The notes under the pieces were generated by a model. The model was not told where the DNA came from and ran no database searches. It saw only the letters and a list, made by a program, of their open reading frames with translations. From positions 1-64,000 of the forward strand of contig SADC01001349.1 in the NCBI GenBank assembly GCA_004194705.1: 64,000 nt of DNA, in the 5' to 3' direction. Shown here piece by piece: positions 34,101 to 44,298 of the stretch. How positions within the stretch are numbered: position 1 is the first letter of the stretch; every line of letters starts with the position of its first letter. The stretch comes from Ditylenchus dipsaci (Eukaryota; Nematoda; Chromadorea; Rhabditida; Anguinidae). A program made the position numbers and the translations under genes.

Positions 34101-36020
34101 GGGACATTCACATATCCGCGGAGGATAATACCGGGGATATAGTGGCATAGTAGCTTCGAAGCTTGGGTATATTCTGGTTATCACCTGAATATACACCAGG
34201 GGACTCCTGGAGACTACCGGAAGATATAGCGGAATAGTTGCATCAATCCTTGGATATCCTCTGGTAATCACTGGATATATGCCAGGTGACTCCTGGTGAC
34301 TACCAGAGATATAGTGTATAGTAGCCTCAATACTTGGATATCCTCTGGTTATCACCTGGATATATGCCAGGGACTCCTGGAGTCTCCTGCCATATCTCCA
34401 TTCTAATCCCAGGGGAATTTCCAGACTATACTTTTTGCTTTAAACCCGAAGCAAAAAATTTGTCTCACCTGAAGAAGTAGGTCGAAAGATTCCCCTGGGA
34501 TTAGAACGGAGTTATGTCAGAGGACTCTAGACGAATACCGAGGAATATCAGCGGACGATTCTTATTAGTTTGGCTGAAAAGGTGGGGGCTGAAACGCAAT
34601 CAATTATCATGGTAGGTTCGCTGCTAATTCAGACATGATGAAGCAAGTTTAGTCTGATATAGCAGTGAACTTTGAGCTTCGTTATCTCAAATGGAATCTT
34701 TAGTATCAGATACTCAGATGACCCGAGAAGATCACTCACAGGATCACAGGTGACTCTAAGAGATTACTCATGGAATCAAATGATCAGGTGATTAGTCAAT
34801 GGACACCTCGAGATGATTCCTGTGTGACTAAGTGTAACACATAAATTCTCAACAGGTCTCAAAGTTTATTAATTATCATGGTAGATTCGCTGCTAATTCA
34901 GACATAATAAAGCCAGTTTAGTCTGATTTAGCAGCGAACCTTAAAACTGCTGTATCTCAAATTCATTCCTTAGTGTCACCTACTCAGATGACCCGAGGAG
35001 ATTACTCATAGGATAAAAGGTGACCCTAAAAGATTACTCATAGGATCAAATGATAGTCAGGGGATTAGTCAATGGACTCCCGGAGATAATTTATGTGTAA
35101 CCAGGTGTAACACATACATTCACAACAGGTCTAATATTCAAAATATCAACGTGGTAAGTTCGCTGCTAATTCACACTTGAAAACGCAATTTGGATTTGAT
35201 TTAGCAGCGAACCTTAGCGAACGGAGCAGGGAGCGAAGCGACCTGCTGGACACCGCATGTGCGGTGGCGCGCCTTCTAGTATGCATATAATAAATGGTAG
35301 AATCTTAGCTTTCAAATAGATGGTCAACACCCTTTTCCAGAGAAAATTTGAAATTTTTTTCCGGGTTGAAATTGTCGGAAAAGGATGAAAAACAATATGA
35401 TTTTGTTTTAAGAAGCCATTGAACTACTTTCTCAACAGCAGAGTGATTTATTTAATGTCACACAACAGGAAAAAGAATCTATTAAAAGCACACTAGTTAG
35501 TCAAGAAATGAAAGATGGTCAGCCATATGAGGTAGAAAAAGCAGAGTTTCAGTCGAGACTTGATCACTTTTTACAGCAATGGCGAAAAGATTTAGTACAA
35601 GACATTGATATCTCCTTAGTCCAAGTTAGTTATTTTTTTTCTAACCCAACTTTTTACTTAAACTTAGAGCCTACGGGAATTTTATTCTGGACGTCTTGTT
35701 AGCGAACTCACTAAAATGCATGGATATCACGAAAACTCACCTGAGTCCACCCAAAAGCTATTGAAAGAATCATGAGTGAATTGGAGAGTACTTCTTATGT
35801 AATCAAAGCAAAAACAAGGACTCTTATTGTAAACTAGTTTTTTACGAAAAGAAAAGCAAAACTTCGTTTTACAGGAAGCCTTTAGTCGCAGATTGCCTTT
35901 AATGATTGAGACAAGCCAATCAATTTGAACAACTATTTTAATCAAAAGCCAGCTGAAATTTATCAAGACAGTGATAATGTTGAGCGATACAAAAATTTCA
36001 CTCGTCAAAGTGAAATTTAA
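31142..36020 (+). CDS. RING-finger, coiled-coil protein (E3-ligase-like), unknown subfamily
   Basis: Nine exons: 31142-31296, 31603-32088, 32162-~32413, 32445-32655, 32707-33134, ~33181-33292, 35413-35624, 35668-35828, 35875-36020. N-terminal exons (DGDGVAGVVNGWTVTDDG, FLWDPTSSCIISIDL) are unrecognised. A C3HC4 RING spans exons 5-6 (ICPICLETYVDP, FCGHSLCFSC, then KCPSCRKL). The following LPTNYGLQEAIELL matches the linker seen after TRIM-type RINGs. Exon 7 is Gln/Glu-rich and helix-forming (AEFQSRLDHFLQQW), and exons 8-9 continue as coiled coil. RINGs of this kind recruit E2 enzymes for ubiquitin transfer. The RING sits in the middle, not at the N-terminus. Single-base deficits at about 31655, 35753 and 35925 and unclear phase around exons 3 and 6 weaken the model. 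Intron 6 holds tandem repeats and a Helitron end. Confidence 0.72.
34110..34380. repeat. Three tandem units of about 90-100 bp
   Basis: Each unit has TATCCTCTGGTTATCACCTG-type, GGATATATGCCAGGGACTCC-type and ATAGTAGCCTC-type blocks. Inside the Helitron region. Confidence 0.75.
34605..35215. repeat. 2.3 tandem units of about 270 bp
   Basis: TTCGCTGCTAATTCAGACAT starts units near 34617 and 34886, and TTCGCTGCTAATTCACACTT near 35159. Each unit begins with an internal inverted pair (GCTGCTAATTC with TTTAGCAGCGAAC). ACTCAGATGACCCGAG and GATTAGTCAATGGAC recur once per unit. Confidence 0.85.
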
Positions 36021-36562
36021 TTTGAGAAATTAAGTAATATAAAACGCCTTATTTTGACTCAGGTTGAGCACACGTTCATTTTTACTCATGATGATGCGAG
36101 CTGAACTGAATGTGGACTTTTTGTATATTATTTGACTTTGATTCGAAATTCCACAGTTGACTGGCACGCATCATCCTGAGCTATAATGACCGAAAATAGT
36201 CAATGGTACAAAAACTGATCATAAGAAAAATTGCTAAAAATGAGATCCGAACTTTTATTTTTGGCGATTTACTATAGCGCTATATCCGAACATGTGTTTT
36301 ATTATTTAAAATAAATACATAACATCGCACAAATGCAAATACATTGTAGTCTCATTTAGAATGGGTACCTCGAAAACATAAGAGTTTTTTCAAGTGAATT
36401 GAAATTTTTTTTTGAAATAACCCACTGTGAAGTACACATTTTAAACCAGTTCAAAAAATATATACCAGCAATGTTATGAATTAATTCTTTATCGTACATA
36501 CTTGAGATTAAAATAATTATTATATAATAATGATAATTTAAAATAAATTTGAAATTTTTCTT
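36021..36562. other. Possible further exon, otherwise AT-rich
   Basis: After TTTTGACTCAG (36061), 36062-36175 reads VEHTFIFTHDDAS, a TGA, then TECGLFVYYLTLIRNSTVDW. It looks coding apart from the stop and could be another exon of the RING gene. Nothing else seen. Confidence 0.35.
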
Positions 36563-36835
36563 TTAGCCGTAAAATCCTCCATACGGGTAAAAACCTCCAA
36601 ATCCATATCTGTTACGGCTGAAACTTCTCCATCTACCTCTGAACAGGCTGCTGTAACCTCTTTTTCTTCTTGTACTTCTGCTCTGACGACCCACAGCTCT
36701 TCCCTGGCGTTCTGTATTCAAAATCCTAAGCTCTCGATCATCCTTATTCCATCTTAAAGAATCTGATGAAAGAACTTCATTTAGAAGTGCAGGTAGAATA
36801 AAGAGAAAAGTCAGTAAAAGTTTAATGATAAACAT
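36563..36835 (-). CDS. Secreted Arg-rich, Gly/Tyr-rich peptide precursor (nlp-like)
   Basis: 90 residues. Signal peptide MFIIKLLLTFLFILPALL, acidic spacer, then an Arg-rich stretch with dibasic sites (TRRKRGYSSLF, RGRWRSFSRNR) and a C-terminus YGFGGFYPYGGFYG. Start chosen at the second Met because it begins the hydrophobic core. YGGFYG-type tails and basic cleavage sites are typical of nematode neuropeptide-like (nlp) and epidermal antimicrobial peptides. Single exon. It lies on the opposite strand between the RING gene and the orphan exon at 37.1 kb. Intact frame. Function is inferred from composition only. Confidence 0.75.
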   Translation of the reverse strand: MFIIKLLLTFLFILPALLNEVLSSDSLRWNKDDRELRILNTERQGRAVGRQSRSTRRKRGYSSLFRGRWRSFSRNRYGFGGFYPYGGFYG

Positions 36836-37111
36836 TTTCGGCGAAAAATAACAAATACCAGTTTGTAGCAAACAACTTTAAAGCAGATCCATTGAAAACT
36901 TCTTTTTTATAGAAAAGATGATCAAAACTTAGTCATGCTGCAAACGCCTACTTTTCCTATATTTGGTGTTTTCACTCCAAAATAACTTGTTATTACACTT
37001 ACTAAACCAAAAATCTTTTTCTTATGTAATATAAACAAGAAGAAATCAAGAAAATTAAAATAGTTTAACTAGTCTTAAATATAACTCTTAACATCGTGTG
37101 AAAATTTTCAG

Positions 37112-37299
37112 TACCAGGATCTGCAAAGATTATTCCAGAAATGTTTTTTCAACGAAAAAAACAAATGCAAGCTTACAGAACAGCGTATTTACTCGATTAT
37201 CATACTGATGCTATTACTTGTATGGGGTATACTTCAATCGACTGGTTGGGATATTCATCTACTTATTCTTTGGTTCGGGTGGATATAATTAAATTTTAA
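37112..37299 (+). CDS. Orphan terminal exon, unknown protein
   Basis: After GAAAATTTTCAG, an open frame of 62 codons runs to TAA, reading PGSAKIIPEMFFQRKKQMQA, then YLLDYHTDAITCMGYTSIDW and YSLVRVDIIKF. Composition and the clean acceptor suggest a real last exon (phase 1). The most likely parent is the RING gene ending at 36 kb on the same strand, with the nlp-like gene in the intron. No family recognised. Confidence 0.5.
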
Positions 37300-37640
37300 A
37301 TGTGAAAACACGATTTAAAAAACACATCGAGCATTTTTGCAGTAAATTAGCTGTCCTACGCGAGTGCGAAAGCTCGAACTTGCTACGGCCGTAGACGGTA
37401 ATGTTCTTTTATGGTTTGCACTCAAGCAAAAAGAGAGATGTTTGTTTTTAAGCCGTCTGCTTGTGTATTCTTCTTGGCTCTAGGTTTCGTTGGTACAAAT
37501 CATTTTAAAATTAAATATGATAACTAATAAAAACTTTTTAAATTTATTATTTTCGCCTGCGCTTGATAGTGCCTATGTTTTACTCTCGTAAGTAAATCGA
37601 CCATGCTGAACAGGAATGCAATGTCACAAACGCTGTTCAA
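37300..37640. other. Intergenic with repeat scraps
   Basis: 37375-37470 has CCGTAGACGGTAATGTTC and AAGCCGTCTGC, related to the MITE block at 27214-27360. 37586-37640 (AAATCGACCATGCTGAACAG) matches 43660-43718 inverted. Confidence 0.45.
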
Positions 37641-38000
37641 TCAAGCGAAAAAATTCAAAATGTTTATTGAAGATTTTTTTATCTTGTAGAGCTGCTCAAG
37701 CCGAATGAAATGAGCATAAACACGGATATGAGCAAACACAAAACAGACCACTCCTATCCATTTTAAGAAAAGAGACCATTTTTTGTGGTTGAAAATAATT
37801 ACCCATTTATAAATGGCCATAACTCGGCATAAATTAGTGTTGACACCTAAGAACATATTGCTCGCATTAAATTTAGAGTTTATGGTATATAACATGTACG
37901 GTAGAAAAAAAGTCGAAAAAATCACGGTGTCGCGAAAACCTTCGAAATTACAGATTATGTCTCTTAAAAGATCTTTTAAAATAAAAAGATATTTTTTCAA
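37641..38000 (-). CDS. Hydrophobic open frame, possible membrane protein, weak
   Basis: 119 codons with hydrophobic blocks (FRDTVIFSTFFLPYMLY, KWIGVVCFVFAHIRVYAHF). Internal GT and AG sites allow several splicings, so the true product is unclear. I do not recognise a family. It could be chance. Confidence 0.25.
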   Translation of the reverse strand: MKKYLFILKDLLRDIICNFEGFRDTVIFSTFFLPYMLYTINSKFNASNMFLGVNTNLCRVMAIYKWVIIFNHKKWSLFLKWIGVVCFVFAHIRVYAHFIRLEQLYKIKKSSINILNFFA

Positions 38001-38126
38001 TTTTTCTTACATTAGCTGCAGAGAATCTTAGGAAAAAAGTTAGGGTGTGTGCTCAGCGAGCAGTTTTTAATATTATTTGAAGTTCATATACAACCCTGTG
38101 TTATCTGTCAATGTCAAGCAATGTTA

Positions 38127-38235
38127 TACAGTCGACTCTCGCTATAAGATACCCCCACGGGACCCAGTTCAGGGTATTTGTAGCAAAAGTGTCTTATACT
38201 GAGGTAAAGTTGACCAAATTTGGCACACAGGTATT
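38127..38235. repeat. Pogo/Tigger-type MITE fragment
   Basis: TACAGTCGACTCTCGCTATA then AGATACCCCCACGGGACC, matching the left half of the copy at 42624. No right end is visible. Confidence 0.55.
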
Positions 38236-38489
38236 TTATACCAAAGATCAATTAAAATCATTGCCAAAATATGAAAAAAACACTTTTAACTAATCAAAAT
38301 TTTTTTATTTTTTTTCAAAGAATAAGACTAGATAAAAATCAAAAATTGACTTTATATAGTTTGGAATAAGAAAATTTGCGAAAATGAAAGCTAAATCGGC
38401 AATTCTAAGAAAAGTTGGCATGAGAAGTCATGAAATAATATCGTCAAGCAGAAATTTTGGCGCTATGAAAAAATCCAGCCGATTCTTGC

Positions 38490-38640
38490 TTTGGTCCCCT
38501 AAGGGTTTTTTTTGGCTTAGGTATCATGTAAAAGACGTACTGAAACGTAAATGTTTGAGTCCGTCCTATTATACACTGCCATACCCTGAGATCCTGAAAT
38601 CAACAAGGGACAAAGGTAAAAAATTGGCCTGGTTCTCGTA
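38490..38640. repeat. Partial copy of the 14577 foldback MITE
   Basis: CTTTGGTCCCCTAAGG, GTTTGAGTCCGTCCTATTAT and AAGGGACAAAGGTAAAAAAT correspond to the interior and right arm of 14577-14966. Positions 38641-38911 show nothing more. Confidence 0.5.
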
Positions 38641-38911
38641 TATAAAATTTGTAACAAAACAGTAATCAATTTTGGATTTTTTTTATAATTTTTGAAATTA
38701 CTTCGACAACTTCAAATTACTATTTTAGTGATAATAACAACAAATGAATTATATCTTACTTTTTAGACAGAATTTGACATACAAATGTAGAGCCTATGCG
38801 GGGCAAACAATCATAGTCAAAATTATAAACAAGACTGATCATCAACATTGAGGAATCAAGCACAAAAAAGATACTATTTCAAAAATACTGACACTACGTA
38901 TTCTGAATTGA

Positions 38912-41900
38912 TCAGTCAGTTTTAAACTTGTAGTGTTTGTAAACGACTGGCAAAAGAGAAAGCACCGCGAAAAATCCGAGCATACCGGTGGAATACCAGG
39001 ACCAACTGCATTGGTTGTAGTCATTATTTGGAGTGTTGTACCCGCTTGAATGAACAAAAACTTGGTGGTGCTACTCCTTAAAGTTTTAAATGTAAAAGCG
39101 ATAAATTTTTTTAAATTTTCACGAATTTGTAAATCATGTTAAAAGACTCCTAAGTAATTTTATATGCTTGAAACGATAAAAAAAAAGTTATTTTCTGGCC
39201 TTTTCCACACAAAAATGGATTTGAAAAGAAATTTTGACCAATATTTGACTTTTTACCTTGGTCCCCCAATACAATCTAACCTGGAAGGGTACCTGGATAC
39301 CACAAAAAGACGGAATTCAAACATAGTTTCGTTAACTGGGATCTACCGCATAAAGAAACTCTGGTATGCATACGTTTTTTTTATTAAATCTCATAATATA
39401 TGCTAATTTACGTCACTTTCGAGTGATTTGTGTCTAAGGTATGTGGGTGTGCGCATATCAACTCCAAGCCCCTGCGCCCCGAAGGGGCTGCAGGGGGCTT
39501 AAGAGTTACCGTATAACCTCCAATAGACGGGCATGCCCTTCTATTTTTCAACCCCTAAAAAATCGAAAAAAAAATATTTTGATTTTGAGATTTTGGTACT
39601 CAAAAAAATCTAAAAAGCGGAATCAACTAAGATCGAGGTGATCAAGAAAACGCGAAAAACAGATTTGCAAAAAAAATTTTTTGCGCTGAGATATAGGTCC
39701 TTGAGGGTGCCCGTCTATTAGAGGGTGCCCGTCTAATAGAGGTTATACGGTAGAGATGCGCGCACTCACTTACCTTAGACATGATTGCGAGAAGTACTCT
39801 TGATCAAAAATGCATAAAGAGTCTCTTTTTGCCACGGCCCAGTTGAAAAACATGGTGAGGCAGGCGAACAATACAAAAATTTTGAATTTTTAACGTTCTG
39901 CCATAAAAGTGGCCCCTTTTTATTCCCTTCCCCTCCCAAAACAGCCCTTATTCCCTTTTAAATTCAAAAGGCGCCAATTTAAATTTTACAAACTTTGACT
40001 AAAAAACCATGATACCCCCGCCCTGTGGTTCGAAAATTTTTTTTCTCAGAATCGAAAAAACGCGCGGCTTTCTCATGAAATCGGGGTCGAGAAACACGAA
40101 TTTGAAGTTATCTCCTTCACCTGATCAGTCCCGTGGGGGGGGGGTTATTCGTCACTGCAACCCTATTAAAGTGCAGGCTGGACTACTAAAGTGCGGGCTG
40201 GCCTAGTAAAATATTTTCGGACCCTTCAATTTCCATAGGATTACTAAAGTGCAATAGTACCAAATATTTTGTTCCTAGATACAGAATGCTAAAGTCAAGG
40301 AGGGCGTCAATTAGAAGAAATACGGTACAATCAAAACTCGATATAGTGTACACCCTGGGGACCGGCTTCAGGTTTACACCATATCGAGTTTTGACTGCAC
40401 TAGTCTAAGTTGGAACTTACGCTAGTGACCGATTTTTAAAACTTCTTTAACATAATTTCTTTAAATTAAGCTTACCTGCTAATGTTCCGAAAAAGAACGG
40501 CTTAAGAGGAACATCAAGCAAAGGACTGGCAACATTAATAAACCAGTTAGGCAAAATAGGTGTAACACGAAGGAATACAATGTAGTTGAACAGATTTTCT
40601 TTTTGCTTTTGAATCTGAAAGTGCATAAAATTTGATATATGTTATTTTAGCAAGTTTAAAAGCATACTTCTGCTTGCCACTTTTGTATCCTTTCAGGAAA
40701 ATATTTCAGAATGATTTTCCTTCCTAGAGATTGCGACAAAAAATAGCATACGGCAGCTCCACTAGCAGAACACTAAATATTGCAAATACAAATTAAATAT
40801 TTAATGTTTTGTCGAACGTTCTTACTCCTACTTGATAGATTTTTCATACTCACAGTTAAAATAAAAAAGTAATGAAACGACCTAATACATCAAGTTACTT
40901 GACTCTTTGACTGGATAGCGAAAGAAATATCAATCAACAAAAAAGTGTGACGATGTTACTTTTACAAAAAAGCTTAAGCTTCCTGAACAAAAACTACGAT
41001 TTAGCAAAAAATTACAAAAAAATGCATTCTACAGAGCACATCGGGATTATGTGAGCATTCAAAAAAATTAACAATGTAGTTCCCAGCTCTCTCAAAATTT
41101 TGGGCCCAATTCTTCTAAAATATTTAACTTCACCAGATACAGTCGAATCGTGATAAGCGATACCCCGATAAAGCTACGCTTTTTCAAAATTTGGTTGGCC
41201 GGTAGAGAAATTAGTCAAAGTTTACCGACGATAAACTAATACCTATGATAAACCGATTTCTTGAGTCCGGTCTTGTCTTATTAAGTTACTCTCGATAAGT
41301 GGACACCTTCCGTTCTACACAATATTTTTAGCCATTTTTAAAATTTCTGCCAACATTTGTCGCTTGAAATTTTGTTTTGTCAGTATTTTTTCGTTTTCTG
41401 CGTCATTTTAAGTGTCGTTTCTATCTCGCTTTTACCTAGCTTTACAGTTGATTTTCTTTTGCAATGTTAACTCGAAAGCACAAGTCTGTTATGCTTGAGG
41501 TGAAGAAGGCTACTTTATATATATTCTGATCATGAGATGAAGGACCGCGAATACGATCTAGGTACATTCACAGCATCTCAAGTTCTTGCTAAAAGGGGGC
41601 GAACTCGTGCAAAGTTACTACAAATCCTATTTTCTACTAATTTCATTTATTTGATACTAATTTTATAGATATCAATAAAAAAATTTAAAAAAGCTAATCA
41701 AAAGGAAAAAAAACAAAGAAAAGTATACACAGTTTTTTAATTTTCTACTAGCCGGCATTAATAGGTGAAGAAACTCGATAAGCCGACACCCTTGAAATTT
41801 ATATGAATATTTACTTTCGATAAACCTGGACCCGATAAACTTTCGCAAACCTGAAATTCTGACACTGGATTCGTAATTAGCGGGCCCGATTTGCATGGGA

Positions 41901-44298
41901 AACTACTTTTAAGCGTAAACAATTCGTCTCGAAACAAGAAATATTTGAAAAAAAATATGACCTTAGTTGACACTCTCGATATAAAGCCACCTCAGTCCGT
42001 TACGGAGGGGTGTCGGCTTATCCAGATTCGACTGTACAAAAAACATTCTAAAATCAACTGAGAAAGGGCTACATGATCAAATTTTTTTAAAGCGGCCGCG
42101 TTATTATGACACGCCCTCTACCTTTCATCGTTTATAATCATTAATATTTGCGATTTTTTAACACCTCGGAAATTTTTTATGATTTCCTTTGTTAAATGAA
42201 TACATAATTTCTTTACTAAACTCTTACTTACCAAGCAAACAACAGCTAGAGCAATGGGAAATCTACAAAGCGAAAATAATTATTAAGCAAAAACGCCTTT
42301 TAAATATTATTTGACATTAACCTACGGAAAAAGGTAGCCTGATAAAATTGTCAAGAAGATAGATCCAGGAATGGCAAACGATTGCAAACTAGAAATGAAA
42401 CATATTAAAATTACTTTTCTTCTTGTTTCTTTATGAAATACCGAAATTTTAACCAGCTGAATGTTTAAAGTTTTTTTTGTTGAAAATATTGTAGCGCGTG
42501 CTTAACAAAACATGGATTTAGAATTGTATTTAAAATACCCAAGAACAAGAAAAAAGTTTTCAGCGTAAAGAAAAAAGTATTTGTGGTCTTAAATAAAAGA
42601 AATCTTAAAAGATTGTTTTGTTGTACAGTCGAACCTCGTTATAAGATACACCCAGGGACCGACCCCAGCTGTATCTTATAACGAGGTGTATCTTATATAG
42701 GGGGTAATTTGACGGGAGTTATTTAAGTTGGGACCGGACCCAGGTGTATCTTATAACGAGGTGTATCTTATATTGGGTGTATCTTATAACGAGGTTCTAC
42801 TGTACCGCATTCTTTCGAAGGTGGAACACATTAGAGTTTTTAGAGGCATATGAGGGTTTGACTGTACGATATTTTTCAAATAGAATGATACACCTTAATC
42901 CGAAATCGTGTCCTTGGCATTGTGTTTTTGACCACGCCTTTTGAAGGCTGCTTTTAGGCAAAACACAGCCCGAATTTGTAGCTCACGTCATAGCTTGTTC
43001 ACTAACTTCGAGTTCAAGGTGTTTGAGCTAGAGTTCGAGTTTAGATCAAACGTGCTCACCTAGCCGAAAATCCGAACTCAAAGTACGTGAAGAAGCCTTG
43101 CTGACGTTAAATTAGGAGCAAATTGTCTACAACATCTGACATTACGATTTTAACACGAGAATGGCCGACTGTGATGTTTGTGTATATCGAAACGACATTG
43201 GATTCTGCGTCAATCCATGTTTTCGCTTTGACAAAAATACAATTGTAAATACAAATGTAAGATGCCCAAACGAGCCATTAAAATTTTTTTATAGAAGTAT
43301 GAGGACTGATTTGAGTGGATAGAAGTAGCTATAGCTCGTCAATTTATTTGTAACATATTCAGATTATTATACTTATGTGATAAACGCAGATTTCAGCTTT
43401 AAAATGTGGTCTCGGGAAGCTGTAAAAAGCTTTAAGTAGGAAGAAGGCCGTTTTTTTAGAAATCTGGATTGTTTAAAACCCCAAGGGAATTTTTTCGCAC
43501 ACAATTCTTAGTTTACAAAACGAGAAGACTATGCGAAAGCCCATGAAAAACTGCACTAAGCAATATTGCAATTATAACTTTTTATACAATATTTTTGGAC
43601 AAATCGACTATAAAAAATAAAAATAAATTCTCCAATAAACATTTTGACGTTTTTAGCTTGATTGAGCATCGTTTCTGACATTGGATTCCTGTTTAGCATG
43701 GTCGATTTGCTTACGAAACTGCTCTGGGAATTCGAAAATAACAGTGAGATTTCGTATTCCGCTGGAAACAACAAATATCAAGCAATGAAGTTGTAGACAG
43801 TTCAAATCGACTTCGATTTCGACTTCCATATAATCTCGACTTCTTCGACTTCGATTAGGAAATCACAGCGGCAGAATTTAAAGTCGTATCGATATATACA
43901 AACATCATAGTCGGCTGTTCTCGTGTTAACACTGACCCATGGCAGATAGAAAGGACACTTGTTTCCAAAAAAATTGATTATAAATAAAAAGAAAAAAGTA
44001 CTGACACTAAATACACAGCAGCTACTCCAGCCAAGACCTTGTAGAAATGTTGGTCCTTATATTTGGAGAGCACTTTACCCAGTAGCTTGGCATCATCCAG
44101 TGAGCGTGGGTACTTAAAGTGCTCTTTTTCTTCTCTATACGAAATCAACATAAAATTAAGCCTTAAAGTTTGCGAGAAAAATACAAAAATTTACGGTTTC
44201 ATTTCTGGAAAATTAGCATAGATGGTAGTTAGCACAGTACAATAGACCCCGACCACTGAGATTAGTAGCAATGCTTTATTAGAGACAATTCCTGACAT
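38912..44298 (-). CDS. TMEM41B homologue (VTT-domain ER scramblase)
   Basis: ER multi-pass protein of the VTT/DedA superfamily; TMEM41B is known to scramble phospholipids and act in autophagy and lipoprotein export. Exons (minus): 44298-44195, 44134-44002, 42388-42326, 42262-42232, 40772-40668, 40614-40476, 39076-38912. Signatures: MSGIVSNKALLLISVVGVY; EEKEHFKYPRSLDDAKLLGK with VLSKYKD; LQSFAIPGSIFLTILSG; FPIALAVVCL; CSASGAAVCYFLSQSLGRK; FLRVTPILPNWFINVASPL; GVAPPSF, then QAGTTLQIM and FFAVLSLLPVVYKHY at the end. Length and order match the family. Single-base deficits near 39057 and 38990, and an unresolved phase between exons 2 and 3. Introns 2, 4 and 6 carry at least three pogo-type MITEs and a foldback element. 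Confidence 0.9.
39150..39995. mobile_element. Foldback family A copy split by a nested MITE
   Basis: Left arm CTAAGTAATTTTATATGCTT, TACCGCATAAAGAAACTCTG, GTCACTTTCGAGTGATTTGT and CTGCGCCCCGAAGGGGC, then the MITE at 39507-39752, then the right arm GAGATGCGCGCACTCACTTA and AAAGAGTCTCTTTTTGCCAC. The two halves join exactly at the TA target, so the MITE is younger. In TMEM41B intron 6. Confidence 0.8.
39507..39752. mobile_element. TACCGTATTT MITE, copy nested in a foldback
   Basis: TACCGTATAACCTCCAATAG is inverse to CTAATAGAGGTTATACGGTA, with a TA duplication. GGTGCCCGTCTATTAGAG is repeated in tandem at the right. Confidence 0.85.
40326..40400. mobile_element. 75 bp pogo-type solo palindrome
   Basis: CAATCAAAACTCGATATAGT and its inverse around CACCCTGGGGACCGGCTTC. 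It directly follows AATTAGAAGAAATACGGTA, a right-end scrap of the TACCGTATTT family. TMEM41B intron 6. Confidence 0.7.
41138..42036. mobile_element. Pogo/Tigger-type element, 0.9 kb
   Basis: TACAGTCGAATCGTGATAAG against CTTATCCAGATTCGACTGTA. It is the longest member here. 41465-41530 reads MLTRKHKSVMLEVKKA before a stop, possibly the start of a degraded pogo-type transposase, but this is a weak match. Lies between TMEM41B exons 4 and 5. Confidence 0.7.
42624..42804. mobile_element. Pogo/Tigger-type MITE with TATCTTATAACGAGG words
   Basis: TACAGTCGAACCTCGTTATA against TATAACGAGGTTCTACTGTA. Four copies of GTATCTTATAACGAGG lie inside. TMEM41B intron 2. Confidence 0.8.
43149..43929. mobile_element. 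Foldback with TTAA flanks
   Basis: TTAACACGAGAATGGCCGAC (left) and GTCGGCTGTTCTCGTGTTAA (right) are inverse. The arms run on through GATGTTTGTGTATATCG. TTAA at both ends fits a piggyBac-type target, although the termini are not classic piggyBac. It contains a GTCGACTTCGATTTCGACTT-like tract near 43805. TMEM41B intron 2. Confidence 0.65.

Larger units (their letters stand above)
33540..35280 (+). mobile_element. Helitron 3' end with internal tandem repeats
   Basis: The right terminus fits Helitron rules: hairpin CACCGCATGTGCGGTG (35251-35266), nine bases, then CTAG at 35276-35279 followed by host T. Inside are two tandem arrays (34110-34380 and 34605-35215). The 5' end is not certain; TTATACTATGACG near 33550 is a candidate. 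No Rep/helicase coding remains, so it is non-autonomous. It fills intron 6 of the RING gene. Confidence 0.65.

Noticed and set aside
34000..34355. 123-codon minus-strand frame with ITRGYPSIEAT-like repeats
   Set aside because: It follows the 95 bp tandem units inside the Helitron region, has no start context or homology, and periodicity is explained by the DNA repeat.
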